Shown: positions 1-9,703 of the stretch, in pieces
How positions within the stretch are numbered: position 1 is the first letter of the stretch
Layout: each line of letters begins with the position of its first letter
DNA from: Paenibacillus aurantius
Lineage (GTDB): Bacteria; Bacillota; Bacilli; Paenibacillales; NBRC-103111
Direction of reading: 5' to 3'
Assembly (NCBI RefSeq): GCF_032268605.1
Contig: NZ_CP130318.1
Span: 1,209,001-1,273,000 of the forward strand
DNA: 64,000 nt
Made by a program: the position numbers and the translations under genes
Notes under the pieces: model-generated
The model's database searches: none
Told to the model about the DNA's origin: nothing
Seen by the model: the letters and a program-made list of their open reading frames with translations, nothing else

Positions 1-2
1 CG

Positions 3-1529
3 GTTCTTGCCGTCACCGCGGCCGCCTTGGCGGCGGGCCTTCTCAACGGGTGTTCCGGAGAAGAGAAGAATAAAGCCGAAGCCGGCCAGCCCAGTGCCTC
101 CACGAAACCGATTGAAATCACGTGGGGCATTCATTTCCAGGCCAATGCAGTCGTTAACGATTCCCAGGTGCAGAAGTGGATGGAACAGAAATTCAACGTT
201 AAGATCAAGCCGGTCAAGGTGACGGACGCGAGTATCGCTTCCGGCGAGGTGCCCGACCTGTTCATGTTGGGCGATCCTTCGAACGTATCGGCTTACCAGG
301 CGCAGGGCGTGCTACTGAACCTCGACCAGGCGATGGTGAAGGAGAAAATGCCGGAGTATTACAAGGATGTCGAATCGTCCAACGCGCTCTTCCAGACGGT
401 AACGTTTAACGGCAAGCTATGGGCGATCCCGATGTTTATCGATCTTAAGCCTTATGATCTGACTATGCTGTGGCGCCAGGACTGGCTCGACAAGGTGGGC
501 ATCGCCAAGCTCCCCGAAACGCTGGATGAGTTCGAGAAAGCCGTTTATGCCTTCGCTAAGAACGATCCGGACGGAAACGGAAAGAAAGACACCTATGGCT
601 TGACCGGTACGGCAACGTCGACCTGGTCGGCCGGCTTCTACTCGATATTCGGGGCCTACGGAGTCGAGCCTACCATGTGGCAGGAGAAGAACGGGCAGAT
701 CGTCAACGGGTCCGTCCTGCCGGAAGCCAAGGAAGCTCTTGCCAAGCTGCGCCAATGGTTTGCCGACGGCGTCATTGATCCGGAATTCATCACCGACACG
801 CAGGATTCGTACCGCAAGAAGCTCTATAACAATCGGATCGGCGTCATTGAGGAACAGATTGGCAAGGCCGCCCTGGACGACGGGGCGACGGTGGTAGCCA
901 TGAAAGGCGTGAATCCGAATGCCAAGCTCGCGCTCGGCCATAATCCGGCAGGCCCCGGCGGCAGCGGCAGCTGGGACTGGGGGATCAAGAGCAATTACGT
1001 CGTATTGGGCAACAAGGTTAAGGACGACCCCGCCAAGCTGAACAAAATATTCGAGATTTTACGGGCGCAGAGCAGCGACGAAGAGACGATCAATATGACG
1101 AGCATGGGCGTCAAAGGAACACAATGGGACTTTGCGGACAGCGGGGCAGCCTCGGGCGCGACCAAGTTCCTGCCGGGATTTGAGAAGCAGGAGCAGCGCG
1201 ATGCGATCGGCGTCCGTCTGTTCTCGCTCGGCAACATCACGACGCGCAGCTACCGCGACAAGTATTCCAATCCGAAGCTGAACGATGCCGTTCGCAAGTA
1301 TTCGTCCGCGCCGCGCTGGACCGATGCGCTGCTGTTCGCCGCACTTCCGTCCGACGGCAAATACAAGAAGGATTTGACCGCGCTGACGCAAAAGTATTTC
1401 GCCCAGATCATCAGCGGGGAGATTCCGCTCAGCGATTTCGATAAGTTTGTAGCGGAATGGAAAGCGAAGGGCGGAGACGAGCTGACCAAGGAAGCGAACG
1501 ACATGTACCAGAAGCAGTTCAAAAAATAA
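3..1529 (+). CDS. Extracellular solute-binding lipoprotein of a carbohydrate ABC importer (5' partial)
   Basis: Lipid-anchored substrate receptor of the LplA/YtcQ type, feeding the two permeases just downstream. The reading frame is already open at base 3 and the initiator methionine lies before the window. The first visible residues form a hydrophobic signal segment ending in a lipobox (LLNGC, bases 39-53), so the mature protein would start at that cysteine and be lipidated outside the membrane. The remaining ~490 residues have the two-lobe layout of large family-1 sugar-binding proteins, including a calcium-loop-like stretch (DPDGNGKKDTYG). No ATPase gene follows, which is usual for this family because a shared MsmX-type ATPase serves several importers. 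The substrate cannot be read from sequence; the neighbouring beta-helix protein suggests a plant or bacterial polysaccharide fragment. Confidence 0.9.
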   Translation, partial: VLAVTAAALAAGLLNGCSGEEKNKAEAGQPSASTKPIEITWGIHFQANAVVNDSQVQKWMEQKFNVKIKPVKVTDASIASGEVPDLFMLGDPSNVSAYQAQGVLLNLDQAMVKEKMPEYYKDVESSNALFQTVTFNGKLWAIPMFIDLKPYDLTMLWRQDWLDKVGIAKLPETLDEFEKAVYAFAKNDPDGNGKKDTYGLTGTATSTWSAGFYSIFGAYGVEPTMWQEKNGQIVNGSVLPEAKEALAKLRQWFADGVIDPEFITDTQDSYRKKLYNNRIGVIEEQIGKAALDDGATVVAMKGVNPNAKLALGHNPAGPGGSGSWDWGIKSNYVVLGNKVKDDPAKLNKIFEILRAQSSDEETINMTSMGVKGTQWDFADSGAASGATKFLPGFEKQEQRDAIGVRLFSLGNITTRSYRDKYSNPKLNDAVRKYSSAPRWTDALLFAALPSDGKYKKDLTALTQKYFAQIISGEIPLSDFDKFVAEWKAKGGDELTKEANDMYQKQFKK

Positions 1530-1617
1530 CCGGCTTGAGAAGCGATTCCACGTCCCCGGAGCCTGAGCGGCATCCCGCAGCCGGGGGCGGATCGAATCCG
1601 GCTTGAGGACGTGCATA

Positions 1618-2517
1618 ATGAAGACCATGTGGAAGCACCGGGAGCTGTTTGCGCTCTATTTGTTTGCGTTTGCCTTTTTCCTTGTGTTCAAATACGGCCC
1701 GATCTACGGGGTGTTGATTGCGTTTAAAGATTTTCGCGTCGTGGACGGCATATGGGGCAGCCCTTGGGTGGGGCTAAAGCACTTTGAAGCGCTGTTTCAT
1801 ACAGCGGACTTCTATCGATTGCTGAAGAATACGCTGCTGCTCAACCTGTATTTGCTGCTGTTCGCCTTTCCGGCCCCGATCCTGCTGGCGCTGCTGCTGA
1901 ACGAGATCCGTTCCCGTTTTTTTCAACGCTTCGTGCAGACGACGATGTACCTGCCGCATTTTGTCTCGTGGGTGATCATGTCGGGCCTGGTCATCTATTT
2001 TCTCTCGCCAACGACGGGAGTGGTGGCCGAAATCGTCAAGTGGTTCGGGGGGAAGCCGGTCTTCTACATGGGGCAGAAGGAATATTTTCGTTCGATCGTC
2101 GTCGGTTCGGCCATTCTGAAGGACATCGGCTGGGGCTCCATCATCTATTTCGCTGCTCTTTCGGGCATTCATCCGGAGCTGCATGAATCGGCGACGATCG
2201 ACGGGGCGAACCGCTGGCAGCGTATGACGGCCATCAACATTCCTTCGATTATGCCGACGGTGGCCATCATGTTTATCCTTAGCCTCGGAGGCTTCCTAAG
2301 TGCGAATTTCGAGCAAATCATCAACCTGCTCAATCCCGTCACTTACGAAACCGGCGATGTCATCGATACCTATGTGTATCGCGTCGGACTGCAGCAATTC
2401 CAGTACAGCTACACGGCCGCCATCGGCTTGTTTAAATCGCTGGTCGGGCTGCTGCTGATTCTGGGAGCGAATATTACGGTACGCAAACTGAGCCGCGGGG
2501 AGAGCGGCTTATGGTAG
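1618..2517 (+). CDS. Sugar ABC transporter permease, LplB type
   Basis: Integral membrane permease, 299 residues, with about six hydrophobic segments. It carries the EAA-like cytoplasmic loop that docks the ATPase (ESATIDGANRWQR, followed by IPSIMP). I chose ATG 1618 because GAGGAC lies about eight bases upstream; a TTG at 1603 is in frame but has no suitable ribosome-binding site. It sits 88 bases after the binding-protein gene and 13 bases before the second permease gene, so the three form one operon. By family knowledge it pairs with the YtcP-type subunit to form the translocation pore. Confidence 0.92.
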   Translation: MKTMWKHRELFALYLFAFAFFLVFKYGPIYGVLIAFKDFRVVDGIWGSPWVGLKHFEALFHTADFYRLLKNTLLLNLYLLLFAFPAPILLALLLNEIRSRFFQRFVQTTMYLPHFVSWVIMSGLVIYFLSPTTGVVAEIVKWFGGKPVFYMGQKEYFRSIVVGSAILKDIGWGSIIYFAALSGIHPELHESATIDGANRWQRMTAINIPSIMPTVAIMFILSLGGFLSANFEQIINLLNPVTYETGDVIDTYVYRVGLQQFQYSYTAAIGLFKSLVGLLLILGANITVRKLSRGESGLW

Positions 2518-2530
2518 GAGGATCGGCCGC

Positions 2531-3400
2531 ATGAGAACCGGCACCTGGCAAGATAAGCTTGCTGTTTGTTTGATTTACCTCGTACTCGGCTTACTGGCCG
2601 TTATTGTGGTTTACCCGTTTATCCACGTGCTGTCGGTTTCCTTCAGCAGCCGGGGGGAGGCGCTGCGGAGCGGCTTTCATTGGATTCCGCGTCAAATCAC
2701 CTTCGATGCTTATAAGGAAATGCTGAAGTATCCGTTTATCTGGTCGGGATTCAGCAATACCCTTTTCCGCATGGCAGCGGGGACGGTCCTGACCCTCCTC
2801 GTCACCGTATGTGCAGCCTATCCTCTGTCCCGCAAGGAATTTCCGTGGAAGCGGGTGCTGGTCATGCTGCTGCTCTTTACGATGATCTTCGACGGGGGGA
2901 TCGTTCCGCATTATCTGCTCCTAAAAGAGCTCCATCTGCTTAATACCAGATGGGTCTATGTCCTGCCGCATGCGGCAAACGCCTTCCAGGTGCTGGTCAT
3001 GATTTCGTTCTTCCGCTCGATTCCGGATGCGCTCGTCGAAGCGGCCCGAATCGACGGGGCGAGCGATTTGCGCGTCCTGGCCCGGATTATGCTGCCGCTG
3101 TCGATGCCCGCCTTGGTGACGATCGGTCTGTGGTCGCTTGTTTATCACATCAATGCTTTTATGGATAACCTGCTTTATGTAACCGACCAAACGAAATTTG
3201 TGCTGCAGCAGATCGTCCGCCAGATGCTGATCGAGAACCGGCTGGACGCCTTTACGTCGACGGTAAGCGAGATCCCGCCCGCACCGGAAAGCCTGAAGAT
3301 GGCGGCGGTGATCGTTTCTTCGCTTCCCGTGCTGGTGCTCTATCCGTTCCTGCTCCGTTTCTTCGAGAAGGGAACGATGATCGGTTCGGTTAAGGGGTGA
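2531..3400 (+). CDS. Sugar ABC transporter permease, YtcP/LplC type
   Basis: Second membrane subunit of the importer, 289 residues, with six predicted transmembrane segments. The EAA loop is clear (EAARIDGASDLRVLARIMLP). The start follows a strong TAGGAGGA site 13 bases after the lplB-like stop codon, indicating coupled translation. Together with the lipoprotein and LplB-like permease it makes a complete importer apart from the shared ATPase. Nothing unusual in length or motifs. Confidence 0.92.
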   Translation: MRTGTWQDKLAVCLIYLVLGLLAVIVVYPFIHVLSVSFSSRGEALRSGFHWIPRQITFDAYKEMLKYPFIWSGFSNTLFRMAAGTVLTLLVTVCAAYPLSRKEFPWKRVLVMLLLFTMIFDGGIVPHYLLLKELHLLNTRWVYVLPHAANAFQVLVMISFFRSIPDALVEAARIDGASDLRVLARIMLPLSMPALVTIGLWSLVYHINAFMDNLLYVTDQTKFVLQQIVRQMLIENRLDAFTSTVSEIPPAPESLKMAAVIVSSLPVLVLYPFLLRFFEKGTMIGSVKG

Positions 3401-3459
3401 CGGAACGGATATCCGTTCCGCTTGCCGCCAAGATAACTTCCTTGAAGGGATGAGAGAGT

Positions 3460-6400
3460 ATGTTCAGAACCAAAGCCATCCTTCTCGTGATCGCCGCACT
3501 TCTAGTCAACCTGATAATTCCTCCCGCCAGTCAGGCCGAATCCGGATTACCGGAATCGGCCTTCTATGTGGCAGGGGATGGAAGCGATTCCAACCCGGGC
3601 ACGATCGAGGCGCCTTTTCGGACGCCGGAGCGGGCGCGCGATGCCATCCGCCAGCTTAAGCACGACTCCGGCTTGCCGGACGGGGGAGTGACGGTTTTCT
3701 TGCGGGGCGGCACTTACGAACGAACGGCGGCCTTTCAGCTGGATGCCCAGGATTCGGGCACAGCCGATAAACCCATTACGTATAAAGCTTTTCCCGGAGA
3801 AACCGTTCGGCTGACCGGCGGCCAATGGCTCGAGAAGAGCTGGTTCACCCCGGTAACGGATGCGGCGGTCTTAAACCGCATCATCAGCACCGACGCCCGG
3901 ACCAAAGTGCTGCAAGTCGATCTGCGCGGTCACGGGATCACGGACTACGGTGTGATGAGCCGCCACGGGTACTATAAGGCGAATGACATCAGCCAGGTTC
4001 CCCCGATGGAGCTGTATGTAGACGGCGAGAACATGACGCTCGCTCGCTGGCCCAATAACGGAACTGTTCAGATGGGCGATATTCTGGATCCGGGTCCGAC
4101 CCGTAAGGACGCCGATCTGCAGGATCGCGGGGGCACGTTCAGCTATACCTACGACCGGCCGCAATATTGGACGCAAGCCGATGACATTTGGCTTGACGGC
4201 ATTTTTGGCTACAGCTGGGAATGGTCGTATAACAAGATCGCCTCGATCGATACGTTGAACAAGCGGATTACGCTGCGTTACGGGGAAATGAGCGGGCTGT
4301 TCAAAAATTGGTATCCGGATTTCCATTTCGCGCAAAACCTGCTCGAGGAAATCGACATGCCCGGTGAATATTTCATCGACCGCGCGCAGGGCATCCTGTA
4401 CTTCCTGCCGACCGCAGCCTTCGAGGCGGACCATCCCTCTCTTACCGTTTCGATGCTGAAGACGCCGATGATCAACGCCCTGGGCGTTTCGTACGTTACC
4501 TTCGAGGATCTGACCCTGGAGAACGGCCGCGATTCCGCTGTGGTCCTCATGGGCGGCGATCACGTCCGGCTGGTGCATTGCGACATCCGCAATTTCACGA
4601 ACGGCGGCGTGCTGATCAATACGCAAAGCCGGTGGCTGTACAACGATTTTGCGGCGGCGACGGGCACCCATCACGGGATCGTGAACAGCCGCATTCACCA
4701 TATCGGCGGAACGGCGGTCATCCTGAACGGGGGGAGCCGGGAAACGCTGGAGCCCGGAAACAATTATGTGGAAAACTCCCACCTGTACCATTTCGCCTAC
4801 TACCATAAAGCCTACAACCCTGGCGTTATTCTCACCGGTGTAGGGAACCGGGTGTCCCATAGCGAAATCAACGACGCCCCGCACCCGGGCATCCTGATAT
4901 TCGGCAACGATCACTTGGTCGAATACAACAACATCTATGACGTGTGCAAGATGTTCTCCGACCTTGGCGCGATCTACATGAACGCCGGCGAAACGCCGCA
5001 GCAGCGGGGAACGGTCATCCGGCGCAACTATTTCCACCATATCGGCGAAGCCAAGGCGGGGGTGGAAGGGGTATACCCGGATAACTTTACGATGGGGCTG
5101 ACGATCGAAGAAAATATTTTCTACCGGATGGGCAATTCCGCCATCAAAAATAACGGCGGCGCGCATATCAACACCCGGGGCAACCTGTTTATCGACAGTA
5201 AGGTTCCCTACGATTATGCGGATATTTACCTCGGCAGCGATCCGGACAAACCGATAGCCAAAAATTATATGCCGAAATGGCAGGCTTTGTTCGAGAAGTA
5301 CAACAACTTCGTGGGGACTCCGTATTTGGAGAAATATCCGGAGCTCGCCGATTTCTTCACGGAGGACCGGTATTATCCGAAGACGAACGGCTATCAGGGC
5401 AACGTCATCTATAACCCCACCAAGCCTCGCAGCAGCATAACGAACGCGCAGGGGGCCTACGACAAGTACAATTTGCTGCAGTATGCCAACAACTGGGTGA
5501 CGGACCGCGATCCGGGCTTCGTCAACCTGGCGGCCGGTGACCTCAATCTGATGAGCGATGCGGAGGTGTTCCGGCAAATTCCCGATTTCAAGCCGATTCC
5601 CTTCAACGAAATCGGAATCGTCGGGAAAGCCGGTCCGTATCTCTCGCCGGATACCATTCCGGTCCAGGGAGTCCGGGCTTACGACCGGAGCGTGACCGTC
5701 GGCATCGGCAAAACCTACGACCTGCAGACGGCCGTGCTGCCTTGGGACGCGACCCGTCCTCAGCTCACCTTCGCCTCAAGCGACCCTGCTGTCGTCAAGG
5801 TAGACGGCAATGGAAAGCTTAAGGGAGGGAGTGTCGGCCAAGCGGTCGTCACGGTCGCCTCCGCTGACAATCCGCTCCTTAAGGATGAGGTGCGCGTAGA
5901 GGTGGTAGTGGGGGACGGCATTTACGAATATACCGACTTCGAGACGGGACGCAACAGCTGGCCGGCCGATGCGAACCGGGCCATCATCGAAGAAGACGGG
6001 AACCATTGGTACAAAGTGCTGAAGGGCGCAACGGCTGTCTCGTCTAATGAATATACGAACTATGAGCTGACGTTCAGGATGAAAACGCCACCTTCGATGC
6101 CGGCCTTGGGCACCTTCTATATTTTTGACAGGCTGGGGGCAAACGGCGGCGACCGCATCGGATACCGCAAGTTCGAGGACGGGACGTCGAAATGGCTCCT
6201 CTATAATCCCGCCTGGGCGACCGTCAAGGAATCCAAGCTGCCGTATGAGGATTTGGCGCCGAATACGGAATACAGCGTCAAGCTGCTGGTGAAGGGAGCC
6301 GACATCAGCCTGTATGTCAACGATACCTTGAAACTGAAGGCAACGGATCCTTCCCATAATCCGTCGGGGACGATCGGCTTCTATGCAGGCGGGTTCGGCT

Positions 6401-8244
6401 ACCTTCTGTTTGACGACATCAAGCTGTCGGTTCCGAGCACCCGGGTGGCCGGTCTTCAACTGGACCGGGAGCAGGCGAATATAGGGGCGGATGAAAAGCT
6501 GCAGCTGAAGGTGAGCTTCGATCCTTCCGATGCCGTCAACCGTTCCGTTACCTGGACGTCCAATAATCCGGAAGCAGCTGTCGTCGACGAGAACGGCTTG
6601 GTGACGGCGGTCGGGCCGGGCGAGGCGGTCATTACCGTCAGGTCGGCCGAGAATCCGCAGGCCGCGGCCTCCTGCCGGGTCGTCGTATCGGACGTTCTGC
6701 TTCATACGGATTTCGAGTCCGGAGGGGGCGGCTGGCCGGTCGACCCGAATCGAAGCATCGTTACGGAGAACGGCAACCACAAGTACCGGCTGCTGAAAGG
6801 GGCCTCCGCCACTTCTCCGAGATCGTTCTCCGATTACGATCTGACGTTCAAGCTGAAGACGCCATCCGTTATTCCGAGCGCGGCAACGTTCTACCTGTTC
6901 GACCGCCTTGCTTCGGGCAGCGGGGGCCGTATCGGCTACCGCAAGACAGCAGACGGGGCTTCCCAATGGATTTTGTACAACGGGGCCTGGGCAACCGTTA
7001 AGAAATCCGATCTGCCTTATGAGGACTTGGCTCCGAACCGGGAGTATAACGTGGAACTTATCGTCAACGGGGCCGATATCAGCCTGTTTGTCGACGGCGT
7101 GCTCAAGCTGAAAGCTGCCGATCCGTCCCATCATCCATCCGGAACGATCGGTTTCTACGCTGGCGGTTTTGACAATCTGACATTCGACGACCTCGTCGTC
7201 ACACAGCTCCGGAAGCCAATGACGGAGGCGACCGTTACTCCGTCCCAGCCCGATGGGGCGAACGGCTGGTACGTGCATCCGGTTTCCGTGCAGCTCCTGC
7301 CGGGAGCCCGCTCGTCCACTATTTCGGAAACCGTTTATAGTCTGGACGGTGGAGCGAATTGGCTCCCTTATACGGCACCGGTGACCATCGATCAGGACAG
7401 CGGAGCGGTCGGCTTCCTTTATCGCTCGGTCGATCTGGTGGGGAATGCGGAGCTGCCGCAAAAGCTCTCCTTCCGTCTTGACCGCCTGGCACCGGAAACG
7501 ACGGCCAGTCTGTCTCCGGAGCAGCCCGATGGGACGAATGGCTGGTACGTCCAACCGGTAACAGTCACATTGAAAGCAACCGATGCGACCTCCGGGGTTG
7601 CGGACACGGTATACAGCCTGGATGGCGGAGCGAGCTGGCAGCCGTATACGTCGCCTATCCCTTTGGAACGGGACGGCCGTTACACAATTACCTACCGTTC
7701 CACGGACCAAGCGGGGAACGACGAGAATCCCCGTACGGCTACCGTTCGACTGGATACGACGGGGCCGGCCATTATTGTAACAGAGCCGGGACCGGGCCGG
7801 GCTTATGCGGACAGCGAGGAGCTTACTCCTAAGGTAATGTTGTCCGACGGTTTATCCGGTGTGGACGGGAAGCAGGAGAAAGTACGGTTGGACGGTCAGG
7901 AAGTGGCCGTAGGAGAGACGATCCCGCTTTATTCGATCCCGCTCGGTAGGCATTCGCTGGATGTGACGGCCTCCGACGCGGCAGGGAATGCCACCAGCGT
8001 CACGATCCTTTTCGAAACCCGTACGGACTCGGCTTCGGTCAAGGCGCTGATCGAACGGTTTACGGCAATGTCCTGGATCGACAATTCGGGAATCGCCAAC
8101 AGCCTGCTCCAGAAGCTGGAGACGGGCAGTCTGGACGCGCTAATCCAGGAAATAGAGGCTCAAAGAGGAAAGCATCTCTCTACCGCTGCAGCAGAGATAC
8201 TTCTGCGGGACGTGCGGGACATTCAGCAAAGGAGTGAGCGTTAG
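3460..8244 (+). CDS. Giant secreted multidomain beta-helix protein (likely polysaccharide-active)
   Basis: A 1594-residue exported protein. A signal peptide ends near residue 26 (ASQA|ES). Residues ~30-725 form a right-handed parallel beta-helix whose opening (FYVAGDGSDSNPGT, then PFRTPERA) is typical of secreted glycoside hydrolases and lyases of the GH120/GH141-like or pectate-lyase superfamily. Then come a Big_2-like Ig domain (~733-815), a concanavalin-like module (~820-990), a second Big_2 (~993-1075), a second copy of the concanavalin-like module (~1080-1245), two tandem OmpL47/chitobiase-C-like repeats opening with QPDGxNGWYV (~1250-1435), an Ig-like segment and a C-terminal FIMAH-like helical domain (~1524-1590). 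It is 59 bases after the importer operon and probably cotranscribed, so it may generate the imported sugar. The exact reaction is not deducible; no sortase signal is seen. Confidence 0.85.
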   Translation: MFRTKAILLVIAALLVNLIIPPASQAESGLPESAFYVAGDGSDSNPGTIEAPFRTPERARDAIRQLKHDSGLPDGGVTVFLRGGTYERTAAFQLDAQDSGTADKPITYKAFPGETVRLTGGQWLEKSWFTPVTDAAVLNRIISTDARTKVLQVDLRGHGITDYGVMSRHGYYKANDISQVPPMELYVDGENMTLARWPNNGTVQMGDILDPGPTRKDADLQDRGGTFSYTYDRPQYWTQADDIWLDGIFGYSWEWSYNKIASIDTLNKRITLRYGEMSGLFKNWYPDFHFAQNLLEEIDMPGEYFIDRAQGILYFLPTAAFEADHPSLTVSMLKTPMINALGVSYVTFEDLTLENGRDSAVVLMGGDHVRLVHCDIRNFTNGGVLINTQSRWLYNDFAAATGTHHGIVNSRIHHIGGTAVILNGGSRETLEPGNNYVENSHLYHFAYYHKAYNPGVILTGVGNRVSHSEINDAPHPGILIFGNDHLVEYNNIYDVCKMFSDLGAIYMNAGETPQQRGTVIRRNYFHHIGEAKAGVEGVYPDNFTMGLTIEENIFYRMGNSAIKNNGGAHINTRGNLFIDSKVPYDYADIYLGSDPDKPIAKNYMPKWQALFEKYNNFVGTPYLEKYPELADFFTEDRYYPKTNGYQGNVIYNPTKPRSSITNAQGAYDKYNLLQYANNWVTDRDPGFVNLAAGDLNLMSDAEVFRQIPDFKPIPFNEIGIVGKAGPYLSPDTIPVQGVRAYDRSVTVGIGKTYDLQTAVLPWDATRPQLTFASSDPAVVKVDGNGKLKGGSVGQAVVTVASADNPLLKDEVRVEVVVGDGIYEYTDFETGRNSWPADANRAIIEEDGNHWYKVLKGATAVSSNEYTNYELTFRMKTPPSMPALGTFYIFDRLGANGGDRIGYRKFEDGTSKWLLYNPAWATVKESKLPYEDLAPNTEYSVKLLVKGADISLYVNDTLKLKATDPSHNPSGTIGFYAGGFGYLLFDDIKLSVPSTRVAGLQLDREQANIGADEKLQLKVSFDPSDAVNRSVTWTSNNPEAAVVDENGLVTAVGPGEAVITVRSAENPQAAASCRVVVSDVLLHTDFESGGGGWPVDPNRSIVTENGNHKYRLLKGASATSPRSFSDYDLTFKLKTPSVIPSAATFYLFDRLASGSGGRIGYRKTADGASQWILYNGAWATVKKSDLPYEDLAPNREYNVELIVNGADISLFVDGVLKLKAADPSHHPSGTIGFYAGGFDNLTFDDLVVTQLRKPMTEATVTPSQPDGANGWYVHPVSVQLLPGARSSTISETVYSLDGGANWLPYTAPVTIDQDSGAVGFLYRSVDLVGNAELPQKLSFRLDRLAPETTASLSPEQPDGTNGWYVQPVTVTLKATDATSGVADTVYSLDGGASWQPYTSPIPLERDGRYTITYRSTDQAGNDENPRTATVRLDTTGPAIIVTEPGPGRAYADSEELTPKVMLSDGLSGVDGKQEKVRLDGQEVAVGETIPLYSIPLGRHSLDVTASDAAGNATSVTILFETRTDSASVKALIERFTAMSWIDNSGIANSLLQKLETGSLDALIQEIEAQRGKHLSTAAAEILLRDVRDIQQRSER

Positions 8245-8357
8245 ACGTTAGAGAGGAGAGCAGGAGAAGGGGGTGGGAAGCCGAACGCGAATCGCGCCCC
8301 TTCGCCTGGAGGTCTTTTGCGAAGATTCTCGGGTACTCGCCCGACGGCCCCACCGCC

Positions 8358-8398
8358 ATAAAGCCGCTGTTTCCCTTTACAGGAGACAGCGGCTTTAT
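8358..8398. terminator. Bidirectional terminator between the beta-helix gene and the M23 gene
   Basis: A 13-bp perfect stem (ATAAAGCCGCTGT and its complement) closes a loop of about 15 bases between two convergent genes. The A/T bases at both ends make it usable in both directions. Bases 8245-8357 upstream of it show no gene. Confidence 0.75.
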
Positions 8399-8497
8399 CC
8401 GTGAGATGGCGAAAGCGCGGGCATTCGGCATGAAAGGAAGGATAGAGCGGCCTTTAAAGGAATGATGATCGCAGCCAAGCCTCTAGCGTTCTCCCGC

Positions 8498-9541
8498 TTA
8501 AGGCTTAACCGCGTCCACCTTCAGCCCCTTGGTCCGTTCCTGCTTCTCCCACTGCCTAAGCATGGGATAGGGATCGAAGGACCATTCCTTGGTTCCGTTG
8601 TCCCGGTAGATGCCGTAATGGAGATGAGGCGGGAACTTCCCGGAGGTTCCCGGCTTGCCGTAGCCCGAGCTGCCTACCCAGCCGATGACCTGGCCCGGCT
8701 TGACGAGATCCCCTGGCTTAAGCGGCTTGGCAAAGCCCGACAAGTGGGCGAAGTAATGATACAGATTGTTGACATCCCGAATGCCGATCCGCCAGCCCCC
8801 GTAATTGTTCCAGCCCATTACTTCGACGATTCCGTAGCAGGTGCTGCGGGCGGGAACCCCGTACCCGGCAAAGATGTCGGTCCCTTCATGCATCCGGTGG
8901 CCTCCCCAGCCGCGGCTGGCGCCCCATGTTCCCCTGTAAGAATAGTTTGCTTTAAGAGGCACCGGAAAAGCATGATCATTCAGGTCCAGCTTCTGAAAAT
9001 GATTGTAGATCTTCTCAAACTGCGCGATCCGTTCGACCGCCCGCTCCGAACCGTAAACGCCGGCAACCCCGATTTTCCAATTGTCCGCCCCCGTTCCGAA
9101 GCGGGTCAGCTGGCGGACGCGCGAGGACAGCACGTCAAGGTCATTGGCCGGATCGGCCAACCCGTCCCCGGAGCCATCGGTCCCGGCTCCTCCGAAGAGG
9201 GCGATGGTTCGTGCGGACGGATCGGAATGATCCGGGTTCAGGGCCCCGAACCACTCCTCCTCCGTATAGTAAACGCCGGCTAAGGGAGCGGATGCCTTCC
9301 GTTTACGGGCGGTGTTGATCGTCCGCTCGTACTGATCGACGGCGGCCAGCGATGTCCAGGGGACGCCGGAGGCGGCGCTGACCTGCTCCAGCAGCCGCTT
9401 CCGGGCGTCCCAAGGCTTCACGGCAGCCGACTTTCCGGATGCAGGCTCGGCCGCTGCGCGCGGGACGGCGGACCAGGAAGAGACCGCCATACTGCCCAGA
9501 AGGACAATGGCGGCGGCTCGAAAGCGCAAAGAATAACCCAT
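8498..9541 (-). CDS. Secreted M23 family metallopeptidase (LytH/YunA-like)
   Basis: Predicted peptidoglycan endopeptidase of 347 residues. An N-terminal signal peptide (charged start, hydrophobic core, AAAEP) leads to a Paenibacillus-type linker domain (~45-190) and a C-terminal M23 LytM fold. The zinc site is visible: HEGTD supplies the first His and Asp, and HLHYG the HxH motif near the C-terminus. The domain plan resembles B. subtilis LytH/YunA, an L-Ala-D-Glu endopeptidase made in sporulation; that precise specificity is inferred. An AGGAGGG site precedes the ATG by seven bases. It is divergent from larC2 and stands alone, ending against a bidirectional terminator. Confidence 0.85.
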   Translation of the reverse strand: MGYSLRFRAAAIVLLGSMAVSSWSAVPRAAAEPASGKSAAVKPWDARKRLLEQVSAASGVPWTSLAAVDQYERTINTARKRKASAPLAGVYYTEEEWFGALNPDHSDPSARTIALFGGAGTDGSGDGLADPANDLDVLSSRVRQLTRFGTGADNWKIGVAGVYGSERAVERIAQFEKIYNHFQKLDLNDHAFPVPLKANYSYRGTWGASRGWGGHRMHEGTDIFAGYGVPARSTCYGIVEVMGWNNYGGWRIGIRDVNNLYHYFAHLSGFAKPLKPGDLVKPGQVIGWVGSSGYGKPGTSGKFPPHLHYGIYRDNGTKEWSFDPYPMLRQWEKQERTKGLKVDAVKP

Positions 9542-9640
9542 CCGTGAATCCCTCCTAGGTGGTGTCTTTTTTGCCGCAACCAGGTATCGTTAGGATGTGC
9601 GGGTGCTTCATTTTTATCCATGGGGGCCCAAGAGCGCATT

Positions 9641-9668
9641 TTGCCCCGGAGGGGATTTTTGTTACACT
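9641..9668 (+). promoter_or_regulatory. SigA-like promoter for larC2-merR
   Basis: TTGCCC at 9641-9646 and TACACT at 9663-9668 are separated by 16 bases, placing transcription start near 9675, about 30 bases before the larC2 ATG. Seen by eye in a 162-bp divergent gap. Confidence 0.5.
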
Positions 9669-9703
9669 AGCGGAAAGAAGAGGACGAAGGATGGGGAAGA
9701 AGC

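Noticed and set aside
3871-5577. Long minus-strand ORF (568 codons) opposite the beta-helix gene
   Set aside because: It mirrors the codon pattern of the real gene; the plus strand has signal peptide and domains, while the minus product has no recognisable motifs or ribosome-binding site.
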